DNA of 6,032 nt from Frankiales bacterium (GTDB taxonomy: Bacteria > Actinomycetota > Actinomycetes > Mycobacteriales > SCTD01): NCBI GenBank assembly GCA_025464795.1, contig JAODNB010000221.1, forward strand, positions 1-6,032. The letters are read 5' to 3'. A model generated the notes under the pieces. It did not search any database, had not been told where the DNA came from, and worked only from the letters and a program-made list of their open reading frames with translations. Positions 1-5,149 of this stretch are shown piece after piece (the first letter of the stretch is position 1; each line of letters opens with the position of its first letter). The translations under genes and the position numbers were made by a program.

Positions 1-638
1 AGGTCGATCTGCCCCCCGACGATGCCGTCCTCGAGGTCGTGCACGGAGTAGGCGACGTCGTCGGACCAGTCCATCACCTGGCTCTCGAGGCAGCGCTCCT
101 CCCCGTGGCTCTGACGTACCCAGCGGAAGGTGTCGAGGTCGTCGTCGTAGACGCCGTACTTCGTGCGGCCGTCCTTGACCCAGGGGTACTTCGTCGCTGC
201 GTCCAGCGTCGCGCGTGTCAGGTTCAGGCCCGCGCCCTCGAGCTTCACCTCTAGGCGGGTCAGCAACCGGAAGGACTGCGCGTTGCCCTCGAAGCCAACA
301 GGACCTGCCGCTGCGTCCAGGGCGATCTCGCCGTTGTGCCCGAAGGGCGGGTGACCGAGGTCGTGCGCGAGGCACGCGGTGTCGACGAGGTCGGGGTCGC
401 ACCCGAGGGCCGCACCGAGCTCCCGCCCGACCTGGCTGCACTCCAGGCTGTGGGTCAGTCGGGTCCTGGGTACGAGGGCCTGCATGCCGGCGGGCTCCAC
501 GACCTGCGTCTTGCCGGCCAGCCGGCGCAGCGCGCCGCTGTGCAGCACCCGGGCACGGTCGCGCTGGAACGCCGTCCGTCCGCGCCGGTGGTCCGGCTCC
601 GGCACCAGCCGCGCCCTGTCGGCCTCCTCGTACGTCAC
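1..638 (-). CDS. dgt: dGTP triphosphohydrolase (dGTPase), N-terminal 212 codons, 3' end outside window
   Basis: Hydrolyses dGTP (other dNTPs in some homologues) to the deoxynucleoside and triphosphate, which trims cytoplasmic dNTP pools. The HD-domain signature is clear: TRLTHSLE with His63, then AHDLGHPPFGHNGE with His92-Asp93, and MDWSDDVAYSVHDLEDG near residues 189-205, which carries the distal metal-ligand Asp. The preceding block FQRDRARVLHSGALRRLAGKTQV (residues 24-46, quoted in part: RVLHSGALRRLAGKTQV) is typical of bacterial dGTPases. I chose the GTG at 638-636 because it overlaps the upstream stop as GTGA, there is no in-frame ATG or GTG just upstream, GGTGGGA sits 7 bases before it, and MTYEEADRARLVPEP is a normal dGTPase beginning. 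Full-length homologues are about 400-500 residues, so roughly half is missing at the window edge; the reading frame is intact up to it. Co-transcription with the preceding unknown gene is likely. Confidence 0.95.
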   Translation of the reverse strand, partial: MTYEEADRARLVPEPDHRRGRTAFQRDRARVLHSGALRRLAGKTQVVEPAGMQALVPRTRLTHSLECSQVGRELGAALGCDPDLVDTACLAHDLGHPPFGHNGEIALDAAAGPVGFEGNAQSFRLLTRLEVKLEGAGLNLTRATLDAATKYPWVKDGRTKYGVYDDDLDTFRWVRQSHGEERCLESQVMDWSDDVAYSVHDLEDGIVGGQID

Positions 639-1096
639 GACGTCATCCCACCGCTCGGCCCTCGTGCGGCCAGCATCGACTCGACGGCGACCAGGTCCTT
701 CTCCACCACGTCACGGTCCCCTTGCTCGGCCACGGGGACGGCACGCGCCTTGGCCACCCAGGTCCTCGCTGCTTCGTGCTGTCCCGCGACGAGAAGCGCC
801 CTGGCCATCGCCTCGCAGCAGACGGCGAGGTCCCAGTCGCCGGTCGGCGTCGCCAGCTCCAGTGCTCGGGCGGCGTGGAACAGGGCGGGCTCGCTGCGCC
901 CGACCACGGAGTACACCCGCGAGCACATCCACTCGCCCCGCGCCCTGTTGATCTGCTCGCCCACCTGGGTCCAGTGGTAGAGCGAGGCGTGCGCCTGGTG
1001 TATCAGGAGGGCGTCCTCGTCCGGTGTGCGCTCCGGCTTCTCCATCAGCGGCCACAGGCCGTTGTACAGCTCGATCGCGAGGCGACGCTCATCCAT
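635..1096 (-). CDS. Conserved-looking hypothetical protein, all-helical (TPR-like), coupled to dgt
   Basis: A 153-residue protein that I do not recognise as a named family. It starts MDERRLAIELYNGLWPLMEK and has no signal peptide or membrane segment. Successive amphipathic helices can be read at roughly residues 27-46, 50-65, 69-82, 88-104, 106-119 and 126-142. Alanine-rich patterns such as ALFHAARALELA and EAMARALLVAGQHEAARTWVAKARA resemble tetratricopeptide repeats, so a soluble scaffold or protein-binding role is possible, but this is inference. Two adjacent cysteines (93-94, AVCCEA) are the only notable residues. The ATG at 1096 is preferred because the longer reading frame above it runs back into rsgA with low-complexity, shadow-like sequence; no clear ribosome binding site precedes it. 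Its stop overlaps the dgt start (GTGA, 635-638), so the two are very likely translated together. The gene reads cleanly and has genuine actinobacterial codon bias. Confidence 0.8.
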   Translation of the reverse strand: MDERRLAIELYNGLWPLMEKPERTPDEDALLIHQAHASLYHWTQVGEQINRARGEWMCSRVYSVVGRSEPALFHAARALELATPTGDWDLAVCCEAMARALLVAGQHEAARTWVAKARAVPVAEQGDRDVVEKDLVAVESMLAARGPSGGMTS

Positions 1097-1104
1097 GAGC
1101 CGCG

Positions 1105-1110
1105 ACGATA
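1105..1110 (-). promoter_or_regulatory. Possible -10 element (TATCGT) for a leaderless transcript of the hypothetical gene and dgt
   Basis: On the minus strand TATCGT fits the actinobacterial TANNNT -10 pattern and lies 8 bases before the ATG at 1096. Transcription would then begin one or two bases upstream of the start codon. This would explain the lack of a ribosome binding site, since leaderless mRNAs are common in actinobacteria. No recognisable -35 box is present at 16-19 bases upstream, so this is weak. Readthrough from rsgA, which ends only 47 bases before the ATG, is the alternative. Confidence 0.25.
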
Positions 1111-1143
1111 GGCGGCGCGGCCCTGAAGCGGGGTTCAGCGGGT

Positions 1144-2130
1144 CTAGGGGCGACTGCCGCGGGCCCGGTTGGCCTTGGCGAACGCCCGCCACTTGCGGGA
1201 CTCCTCCGACTGGAGCCGAGCATCGGTGCGCCGAGCCTGGAACGCCAGCTCGCGCTGCAGCTTGCGCCACGAGTCGACGCGGTCCTGCCCGAGGTCGCCC
1301 GCCTCGACGGAGGCGAGGACTGCGCAGCCCGGCTCGCCGACGTGCCCGCAGTCGGCGAACTTGCAGGCGGTGGCCAGCTCCTCGACGTCCGAGAACGCCA
1401 GAGCCAACCCCTCGTCGGCTGCGTGCAGAGCCACACCGCGCAGACCAGGAGTGTCGATGATGATCCCGCCGCCGGGCAGCAGCAGCAGCTCGCGGTGCGA
1501 CGTGGTGTGGCGGCCCTTGCCGTCGACCTCCCGTATGTCGCTCACCGCCATGACGTCAGAGCCCATGAGGGCGTTCACGACGGTGGACTTGCCGGCACCG
1601 GAGGCACCGAGCAGCACGAGCGTCGAGGCGGCGTAGGGAGCCAGAGCGCCCACGTCGCCTGTGGCTGCGGAGACGGTGACGACCTCCGAACCGGGCGCGT
1701 ACGGGATCACAGAGCGGACGGCCGCGTCCACGTCGTCGCAGAGGTCTGCCTTGGTGAGAACGACGACGGGCGTGGCGCCGCTCTCCCAGGCCAGGGTGAG
1801 CAGCCGCTCCAGGCGTCGGAACGGCAGCGGACCGGACAGGCCGAGGCAGATCAGGATGACGTCGACGTTGGCCGCCAGCGGCTGGCCCTCCGACGTCCCG
1901 CGGGCCGTGCCACGGGCCAGCAAGGAGCTGCGCGGGAGGACCTGGACGACGACGGGTTCGACAGGGGTCAGGGCGAGCCAGTCCCCCACGGTCGGGGCAT
2001 CGAGCCCGCCGGTGGCCAGAGCAGGGACGCGCGAGCTCCCGTTGGGGGTGAGCACGTCGTACGCGGAGCGGTCGACGCGGGTGAGCAGTGCTGGCACGAG
2101 GCCGGCTGGGACATCTGGAAATGCGAACAA
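1144..2130 (-). CDS. rsgA: Ribosome small subunit-dependent GTPase A (circularly permuted GTPase)
   Basis: RsgA (YjeQ) is a late 30S-subunit assembly GTPase whose hydrolysis is stimulated by the small subunit. The 328-residue product has the family's three parts. First comes a short OB-fold-like N-terminus, about residues 15-65 (LLTRVDRSAYDVLTP ... VGDWLAL). Then comes the permuted G domain in the order G4-G5-G1-G2-G3: TKAD 126-129, SAATG 154-158, GASGAGKST 175-183, GKGRHTT 204-210 and DTPG 226-229. Last is a C-terminal zinc site with exact C-x4-C-x-H-x5-C spacing (Cys256, Cys261, His263, Cys269), followed by a basic helix. Length is slightly below E. coli RsgA (350). The start is TTG at 2130-2128: there is no in-frame ATG or GTG upstream, GGAAGG lies 8 bases before it, and starting here keeps the OB fold. 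A dedicated promoter and structured leader lie in 2131-2280. Role assignment is firm; the exact start is less so. Confidence 0.96.
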   Translation of the reverse strand: MFAFPDVPAGLVPALLTRVDRSAYDVLTPNGSSRVPALATGGLDAPTVGDWLALTPVEPVVVQVLPRSSLLARGTARGTSEGQPLAANVDVILICLGLSGPLPFRRLERLLTLAWESGATPVVVLTKADLCDDVDAAVRSVIPYAPGSEVVTVSAATGDVGALAPYAASTLVLLGASGAGKSTVVNALMGSDVMAVSDIREVDGKGRHTTSHRELLLLPGGGIIIDTPGLRGVALHAADEGLALAFSDVEELATACKFADCGHVGEPGCAVLASVEAGDLGQDRVDSWRKLQRELAFQARRTDARLQSEESRKWRAFAKANRARGSRP

Positions 2131-2138
2131 CGCAGGAG

Positions 2139-2144
2139 CCTTCC
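2139..2144 (-). promoter_or_regulatory. Ribosome binding site of rsgA (GGAAGG) supporting the TTG start
   Basis: GGAAGG on the minus strand lies 8 bases upstream of the TTG at 2130. It is the main argument for this unusual start codon, since no ATG or GTG is available in frame between it and the upstream in-frame sequence I checked. Confidence 0.6.
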
Positions 2145-2150
2145 GAGGGA

Positions 2151-2174
2151 GGGCAGCGCGTCAGGCGACTGCCC
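2151..2174 (-). other. Small GC-rich stem-loop in the rsgA leader
   Basis: GGGCAG and CTGCCC (arms 2169-2174 and 2151-2156) form a perfect 6-bp stem with a 12-base loop. The loop contains the stop codon of the 17-codon leader ORF and the stem ends 6 bases before the rsgA ribosome binding site. No U-run follows, so it is not an obvious intrinsic terminator. It may affect access to the rsgA start, or may be chance in such G+C-rich DNA. Confidence 0.3.
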
Positions 2175-2214
2175 CAGGGGTGGGGTCGTGGAGGAGCACG
2201 ACGAAGACCGCCAT
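2161..2214 (-). CDS. Possible 17-residue leader peptide ORF upstream of rsgA
   Basis: ATG at 2214 opens a short frame, MAVFVVLLHDPTPGAVA, ending with TGA at 2163-2161, 30 bases before the rsgA TTG. A purine-rich stretch (GAGAGGGGG) lies about 9 bases before the ATG, a better ribosome binding site than most in this window. The predicted transcription start near 2245 would give it a leader of about 30 bases. Translation of such an ORF could control the downstream start by coupling or by changing leader structure. It could also be a chance ORF: it is very short and shows no residue run suggesting classical amino-acid attenuation. I see no homology I can name. Confidence 0.3.
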   Translation of the reverse strand: MAVFVVLLHDPTPGAVA

Positions 2215-2229
2215 GTCGACCCACCCCCT
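2176..2229 (-). promoter_or_regulatory. Long imperfect stem in the rsgA leader covering the leader-ORF ribosome binding site
   Basis: The arms 2217-2229 (AGGGGGTGGGTCG on the minus strand) and 2176-2188 (CGACCCCACCCCT) are complementary over 12 positions with one bulged base on each side. The loop is 28 bases. The 5' arm contains the ribosome binding site of the 17-codon ORF and the loop contains its ATG, so folding would hide that site. This resembles a translation-control or RNA-thermosensor type hairpin, but only its complementarity is seen; its function is inferred. Confidence 0.4.
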
Positions 2230-2251
2230 CTCACTTCTCGCGTGGAGCCTC

Positions 2252-2280
2252 ACGGTAGGGCGCCGCGATCGACCTGTCAG
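2252..2280 (-). promoter_or_regulatory. Promoter of rsgA (CTGACA - 17 bp - TACCGT)
   Basis: On the minus strand CTGACA (2280-2275) matches five of six bases of TTGACA, and TACCGT (2257-2252) fits the actinobacterial TANNNT -10. They are separated by exactly 17 bp. Transcription would start near 2243-2246, giving a leader of about 115 bases before rsgA. It lies entirely between dprE2 and rsgA, so rsgA and probably the two downstream genes form a transcription unit separate from the dpr operon. It is the best housekeeping-type promoter in the window. Confidence 0.6.
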
Positions 2281-2283
2281 GTC
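2271..2283. repeat. Perfect inverted repeat GACCTG-T-CAGGTC over the rsgA -35 box (candidate operator)
   Basis: Two 6-bp half-sites separated by one base, GACCTG and CAGGTC, form a perfect palindrome. The one-base centre makes an RNA hairpin impossible, but it suits a dimeric DNA-binding protein. It covers the CTGACA -35 hexamer at 2275-2280, where a bound repressor would block RNA polymerase. No regulator gene is present in the window to pair with it, and a 6-bp palindrome can arise by chance. Confidence 0.35.
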
Positions 2284-2302
2284 ATTTCCCGGGCGGGGCT
2301 CC

Positions 2303-3001
2303 TCAGACGGGCAGCCGGCGGAAGAGGCCGCGAGGCACGTGCCGCAGCACGCTCATGACGAACCGCAGGGCACCGGGGGCCCAGACGACCTCTGCCCCGC
2401 TGGCGAGGCCCTTTCGCGTCACCTCAGCGACCTTCTCCGGTGTCGTCGCGAGAGGCGCCTTGGGCAGCGCCTGTGTCATCTTGGTGTGCACGAAGCCCGG
2501 GCGGACGACGAGGACCTTCGCACCGCTGCCCCGCAGGGTCTCCCCCAGCCCGAGCGCGAACCCGTCGAGCCCCGCCTTGCTGGCGCCGTAGACGTAGTTG
2601 CTCCTTCGGACCCGCTCACCGGCGACGGACGAGAGCACGACGAGGCTCCCGTGCCCTTGGGCGCGGAGCTGGTTCGCGACGACGGTCGCCGCGCTCACAC
2701 CCCCGAGCAGGTTGGTGCGCATCACCGCGACGGCTCGTGAGGGATCCACCTCGTCGACGGCCTGGTCGCCGAGAACACCGAAGGCGAGGACGACGACGTC
2801 CAGATCCCCGTGCTCCGCGACGACCGCGTCGATCACCCCCTGGTGCGAGGAGACGTCGTCGGCGTCGAACTCGATCGGGCACCCTCGGCCGGCGAGCAGC
2901 GTGGTGCGGGGGCTCAGGGCCTGGGCGATGGCGAGACCGATGTCGCTGCGGCCGCCGAGCACGAGCACGGTGCCGGGACGGCCGAGAGCATCAGTGACCA
3001 C
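2303..3001 (-). CDS. dprE2: Decaprenylphosphoryl-2-keto-D-erythro-pentose reductase (DprE2), SDR family
   Basis: Second half of the DprE1/DprE2 epimerase: it reduces the 2-keto intermediate made by DprE1 to decaprenylphosphoryl-D-arabinose, using NAD(P)H. From the GTG at 3001 the protein is 232 residues, slightly shorter than M. tuberculosis DprE2 (about 254). The Rossmann glycine motif reads VLVLGGRSDIGLAIA (residues 12-26), matching the GGxSxIGLAI form of DprE2 rather than a generic TGxxxGxG. Catalytic residues are visible as Asn97 (RTNLLGG), Ser124/Ser125 (LSSVAGE), Tyr138 and Lys142 (YGASK). RPGFVHTKMT (167-176) is the usual post-catalytic loop. The GTG start overlaps the end of dprE1 by 11 bases and has AGG six bases upstream; a longer frame to 3061 would lie wholly inside dprE1 and adds nothing SDR-like. 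It is the last gene of the operon, and no convincing terminator follows. Confidence 0.93.
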   Translation of the reverse strand: MVTDALGRPGTVLVLGGRSDIGLAIAQALSPRTTLLAGRGCPIEFDADDVSSHQGVIDAVVAEHGDLDVVVLAFGVLGDQAVDEVDPSRAVAVMRTNLLGGVSAATVVANQLRAQGHGSLVVLSSVAGERVRRSNYVYGASKAGLDGFALGLGETLRGSGAKVLVVRPGFVHTKMTQALPKAPLATTPEKVAEVTRKGLASGAEVVWAPGALRFVMSVLRHVPRGLFRRLPV

Positions 3002-4292
3002 GAGGAGCCTGTCGTCTGGCCAGCAGCGGGAGCCGCCGGCTGAGGTCGGAGCGGAGGACACCGTCCGGGTCGAGCGCGGCCTGCAGCTCCTGCCACCGCG
3101 GCAGCTGCGGGTACATCGCCGCGAGCAGGTCGGGCCGCAGCCGAGCGTCCTTGCTCAGGTAGACCCGGCCTCCGGCAGCAGCCACCCGCTCGTCGAGCCC
3201 GTCGAGCAGCGTGGCCAGACCGGGCAGTGCGGTAGGCACGTCAAGGGCGAGGGTCCAGCCCGGCATCGGGAAGCTCATCAGGCCCGGCTGAGGACCGAGC
3301 TTCTTGAGGACCGCCAGGAAGGTCGGCGCCTTGGCCCTGGCAAGCGCGCTGACCGCGTCGCGCAGGACGGCATCAGCGTCCAGCGGCACGACGAACTGGT
3401 ACTGCACGAAACCGCCGCTCCCGTACACGCGGTTCCAGCTCCGGACGCCGTCGAGCGGGTGGAAGAACGTGGCGATGCTCTCACGCCCCTCGTGGTGCTT
3501 CGGCGCCTTGCGCCACCACAGCTCGTTGAACGCCTTGACCGTCAAGGCGTTGATGAGGTTCGGCACGGGGGGCATCGCGAGACGAGGGCTCGGGTCGTAC
3601 GTCAGGTCGTTGCCCTCCGCGTGATCGCCGCGGCCGACGACGGCTCGGCCGCTGGCGCTGAGCAGGTCGATCCAGGCCACGGAGTAGCGGTCGTCGGTGC
3701 TCAGCAGCTCGAGGGCCTGGTCGAGGTCCTGGGTCCGGTCGGTCGTGACGGCCATGCCCGACGACGAGATCGGTATCAGCCGCAGCGTCGCCTGCGTGAC
3801 GACCCCGGTGAGGCCCATCCCGCCGGCGGTGGCCCAGAAGCGGTCGTCCTCGGGCGTCAGCTCGAGCACCCCTGTCGGGGCCGCGAGGGTGAACCGCTCG
3901 ACCCACTGGCAGAAGCCGCCGTCGACGTGGTGGTTCTTGCCGTGGATGTCGCTCGCGATCGCGCCGCCGACGGTCACGTAGCGGGTGCCCGGGGTGACGC
4001 CGACGAACCAGCCCTGCGGCACGAGGTGCCGAAGGAGCGCGTCCAGGCTGACTCCTGCCCCGACCGTGATGGTGCCGTCGACCACCGGCCCCAGTCCTTG
4101 GAGCGCGTGGGTCTCGAGCACCTGGCCGCCGCCGTTCTGGGCGGCGTCACCGTAGGCCCGGCCCAGGCCCCGGGCGATCAGGCCCCTGGCCCCCGCCGAC
4201 GCCAGGGCGTGTGCGACCTCGTCGGCAGAGGAGGGTCGCAGGACCTCAGCCGTGCTCGGGGCGGTGCCTCCCCATCCCGTCAGGCTCGTCAC
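2991..4292 (-). CDS. dprE1: Decaprenylphosphoryl-beta-D-ribose 2'-oxidase (DprE1), FAD-dependent
   Basis: Oxidises the 2'-hydroxyl of decaprenylphosphoryl-ribose to the keto intermediate used by DprE2; in mycobacteria it acts at the periplasmic face of the membrane and is the target of benzothiazinones. The 433-residue protein has the VAO-type FAD domain: RGLGRAYGDAAQNGGG (41-56), the hallmark GGAIASDIHGKNHH (109-122), and GGMGLTG (157-163). These are followed by the substrate domain with FFHPLD (276-281), VQYQF (296-300), VLKK (328-331) and VYLSKDAR (377-384). Lys330 and Lys381 correspond to Lys367 and Lys418 of the M. tuberculosis enzyme. The cysteine attacked by benzothiazinones (Cys387) is replaced by Ala349 in PMPGWTLALDVP. 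The GTG start at 4292 overlaps the ubiA stop as GTGA; in-frame codons above it belong to the ubiA region. No signal peptide or membrane segment is seen. The downstream overlap with dprE2 implies stoichiometric synthesis. Confidence 0.96.
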   Translation of the reverse strand: MTSLTGWGGTAPSTAEVLRPSSADEVAHALASAGARGLIARGLGRAYGDAAQNGGGQVLETHALQGLGPVVDGTITVGAGVSLDALLRHLVPQGWFVGVTPGTRYVTVGGAIASDIHGKNHHVDGGFCQWVERFTLAAPTGVLELTPEDDRFWATAGGMGLTGVVTQATLRLIPISSSGMAVTTDRTQDLDQALELLSTDDRYSVAWIDLLSASGRAVVGRGDHAEGNDLTYDPSPRLAMPPVPNLINALTVKAFNELWWRKAPKHHEGRESIATFFHPLDGVRSWNRVYGSGGFVQYQFVVPLDADAVLRDAVSALARAKAPTFLAVLKKLGPQPGLMSFPMPGWTLALDVPTALPGLATLLDGLDERVAAAGGRVYLSKDARLRPDLLAAMYPQLPRWQELQAALDPDGVLRSDLSRRLPLLARRQAPRGH

Positions 4293-5149
4293 CGGAGCAG
4301 CACGCCCGCGCCGAAGACGACGACCCACAGCACGCCGAGGAGCTGCAGCTGACGGTCGTGCAAGATCACGTCCTCCGGCTCGCCCCCACGGCCGTGCTCC
4401 AGCAGCAGGGCGTAGCGGAGCAGCGCCATGACGAACGGCAGGACGCTGAGCTGGTAGGTGATCGGGTGCTCGGCGACCCGTCCCTGCTCGAAGGCCCACA
4501 GGCAGTACGCCGTGGTCGCGACGCCTGCCGAGATCAGCCAGATGCCCCGGAGGTACTCGACCGTGTAGGCCTGCAGCGCGACGCGGGTGCCGACCAGGCC
4601 CTCGAGGCCTGCGATCTCGCCGTGCCGCTTGCCCGCCACGACGAACAGCGCACCGAAGCTGGTGACGATGAGGAACCAGTCGCTGACCGGGACGTCCGCC
4701 GCAACCGCTCCCGCGATCGCGCGCAGGACGAAGCCTGCGGCTACTGCGACCAGCTCCACGGTCGCCTCCCGCTTGAGGAAGGCGGAGTAGACGAGCGAGT
4801 TGATGGCGTAGATGACGAAGACGACCAGCACCTTCGTGCCGAGGGCTGCTGCGGCACCGAGGCTTGCGACGATCAGCACCGCCGCGACCGCACTGGCCGC
4901 CCGGATCGACACCTCGCCGCTCGCGATCGGGCGCAACCGCTTGGTCGGGTGGACCCGATCGGCTTCGACGTCCAGCGCGTCGTTGACGACGTACACCGCG
5001 CTGGAGAGCGCGCAGAAGGCGACCAAGCAGACCGCGACACGACCCAGCACGTCCCCGTCGAGCAGCACGTCGGCGGCACCGGGTGCTGCCAGGACCAGGA
5101 CGTTCTTCGCCCACTGCTTCGGTCGAAGGAGCCTCAGCAGCGGCGTCAC
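4289..5149 (-). CDS. ubiA: Decaprenyl-phosphate phosphoribosyltransferase (UbiA-family DPPR synthase)
   Basis: Transfers 5-phosphoribose from PRPP to decaprenyl phosphate, the committed step to decaprenylphosphoryl-arabinose. The 286-residue membrane protein begins with RPKQWAKNVLVLAAP (9-23), typical of this branch. It carries the first Asp-rich motif N56-D57-x2-D60-x3-D64 (NDALDVEAD), then RLRPIASGEVS (71-81), and the second conserved block YSAFLK ... GFVLRAIAGA (121-148). GEPEDVILHDRQLQLL (256-271) matches the C-terminal signature of mycobacterial Rv3806c-type enzymes. About eight or nine hydrophobic helices can be read. At the position where Rv3806c-type enzymes, as I remember them, have Asp in the second motif there is Glu132 (ATVELVAV). 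The start is GTG at 5149, with no good ribosome binding site of its own; it overlaps the stop of a 27-codon ORF (GTGA), suggesting coupled initiation. The end overlaps dprE1 the same way. Confidence 0.93.
   Translation of the reverse strand: MTPLLRLLRPKQWAKNVLVLAAPGAADVLLDGDVLGRVAVCLVAFCALSSAVYVVNDALDVEADRVHPTKRLRPIASGEVSIRAASAVAAVLIVASLGAAAALGTKVLVVFVIYAINSLVYSAFLKREATVELVAVAAGFVLRAIAGAVAADVPVSDWFLIVTSFGALFVVAGKRHGEIAGLEGLVGTRVALQAYTVEYLRGIWLISAGVATTAYCLWAFEQGRVAEHPITYQLSVLPFVMALLRYALLLEHGRGGEPEDVILHDRQLQLLGVLWVVVFGAGVLLR

Noticed and set aside
215..1111. Plus-strand open frame of 298 codons opposite dgt and the hypothetical gene
   Set aside because: The minus strand encodes a definite HD-domain dGTPase here; the plus-strand product is Arg/Pro/Ala-rich and structureless.
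1123..1138. Inverted repeat CTGAA-N6-TTCAG after rsgA as a terminator
   Set aside because: The stem is only 5 bp, has two G:C pairs and no following U-run. Too weak to call a terminator.
2284..2302. Terminator after dprE2
   Set aside because: Only a CCCGGG motif is present between the dprE2 stop and the rsgA promoter; there is no stem-loop of useful size and no U-run.
1342..2358. Plus-strand open frame of 338 codons opposite rsgA
   Set aside because: It is the reverse shadow of rsgA, whose GTPase and zinc motifs are unambiguous, and it crosses the intergenic region.
3002..3061. Longer dprE2 starting at 3061
   Set aside because: The extra 20 residues lie entirely inside dprE1, show no SDR feature, and put the start far from the usual distance to the Rossmann glycine motif. 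The GTG at 3001 is better placed.
2598..4352. Plus-strand open frame of 584 codons opposite dprE1 and dprE2
   Set aside because: It is antisense to two clearly recognised genes. Its product is rich in Arg, Gly, Pro and His with no domain, which is typical of the shadow frame in G+C-rich DNA.
4293..5114. In-frame 274-codon upward extension of dprE1 inside ubiA
   Set aside because: The extension is arginine-rich, low-complexity sequence in the wrong frame of ubiA. DprE1 homologues begin near the GTG at 4292, so it is only an absence of stop codons.
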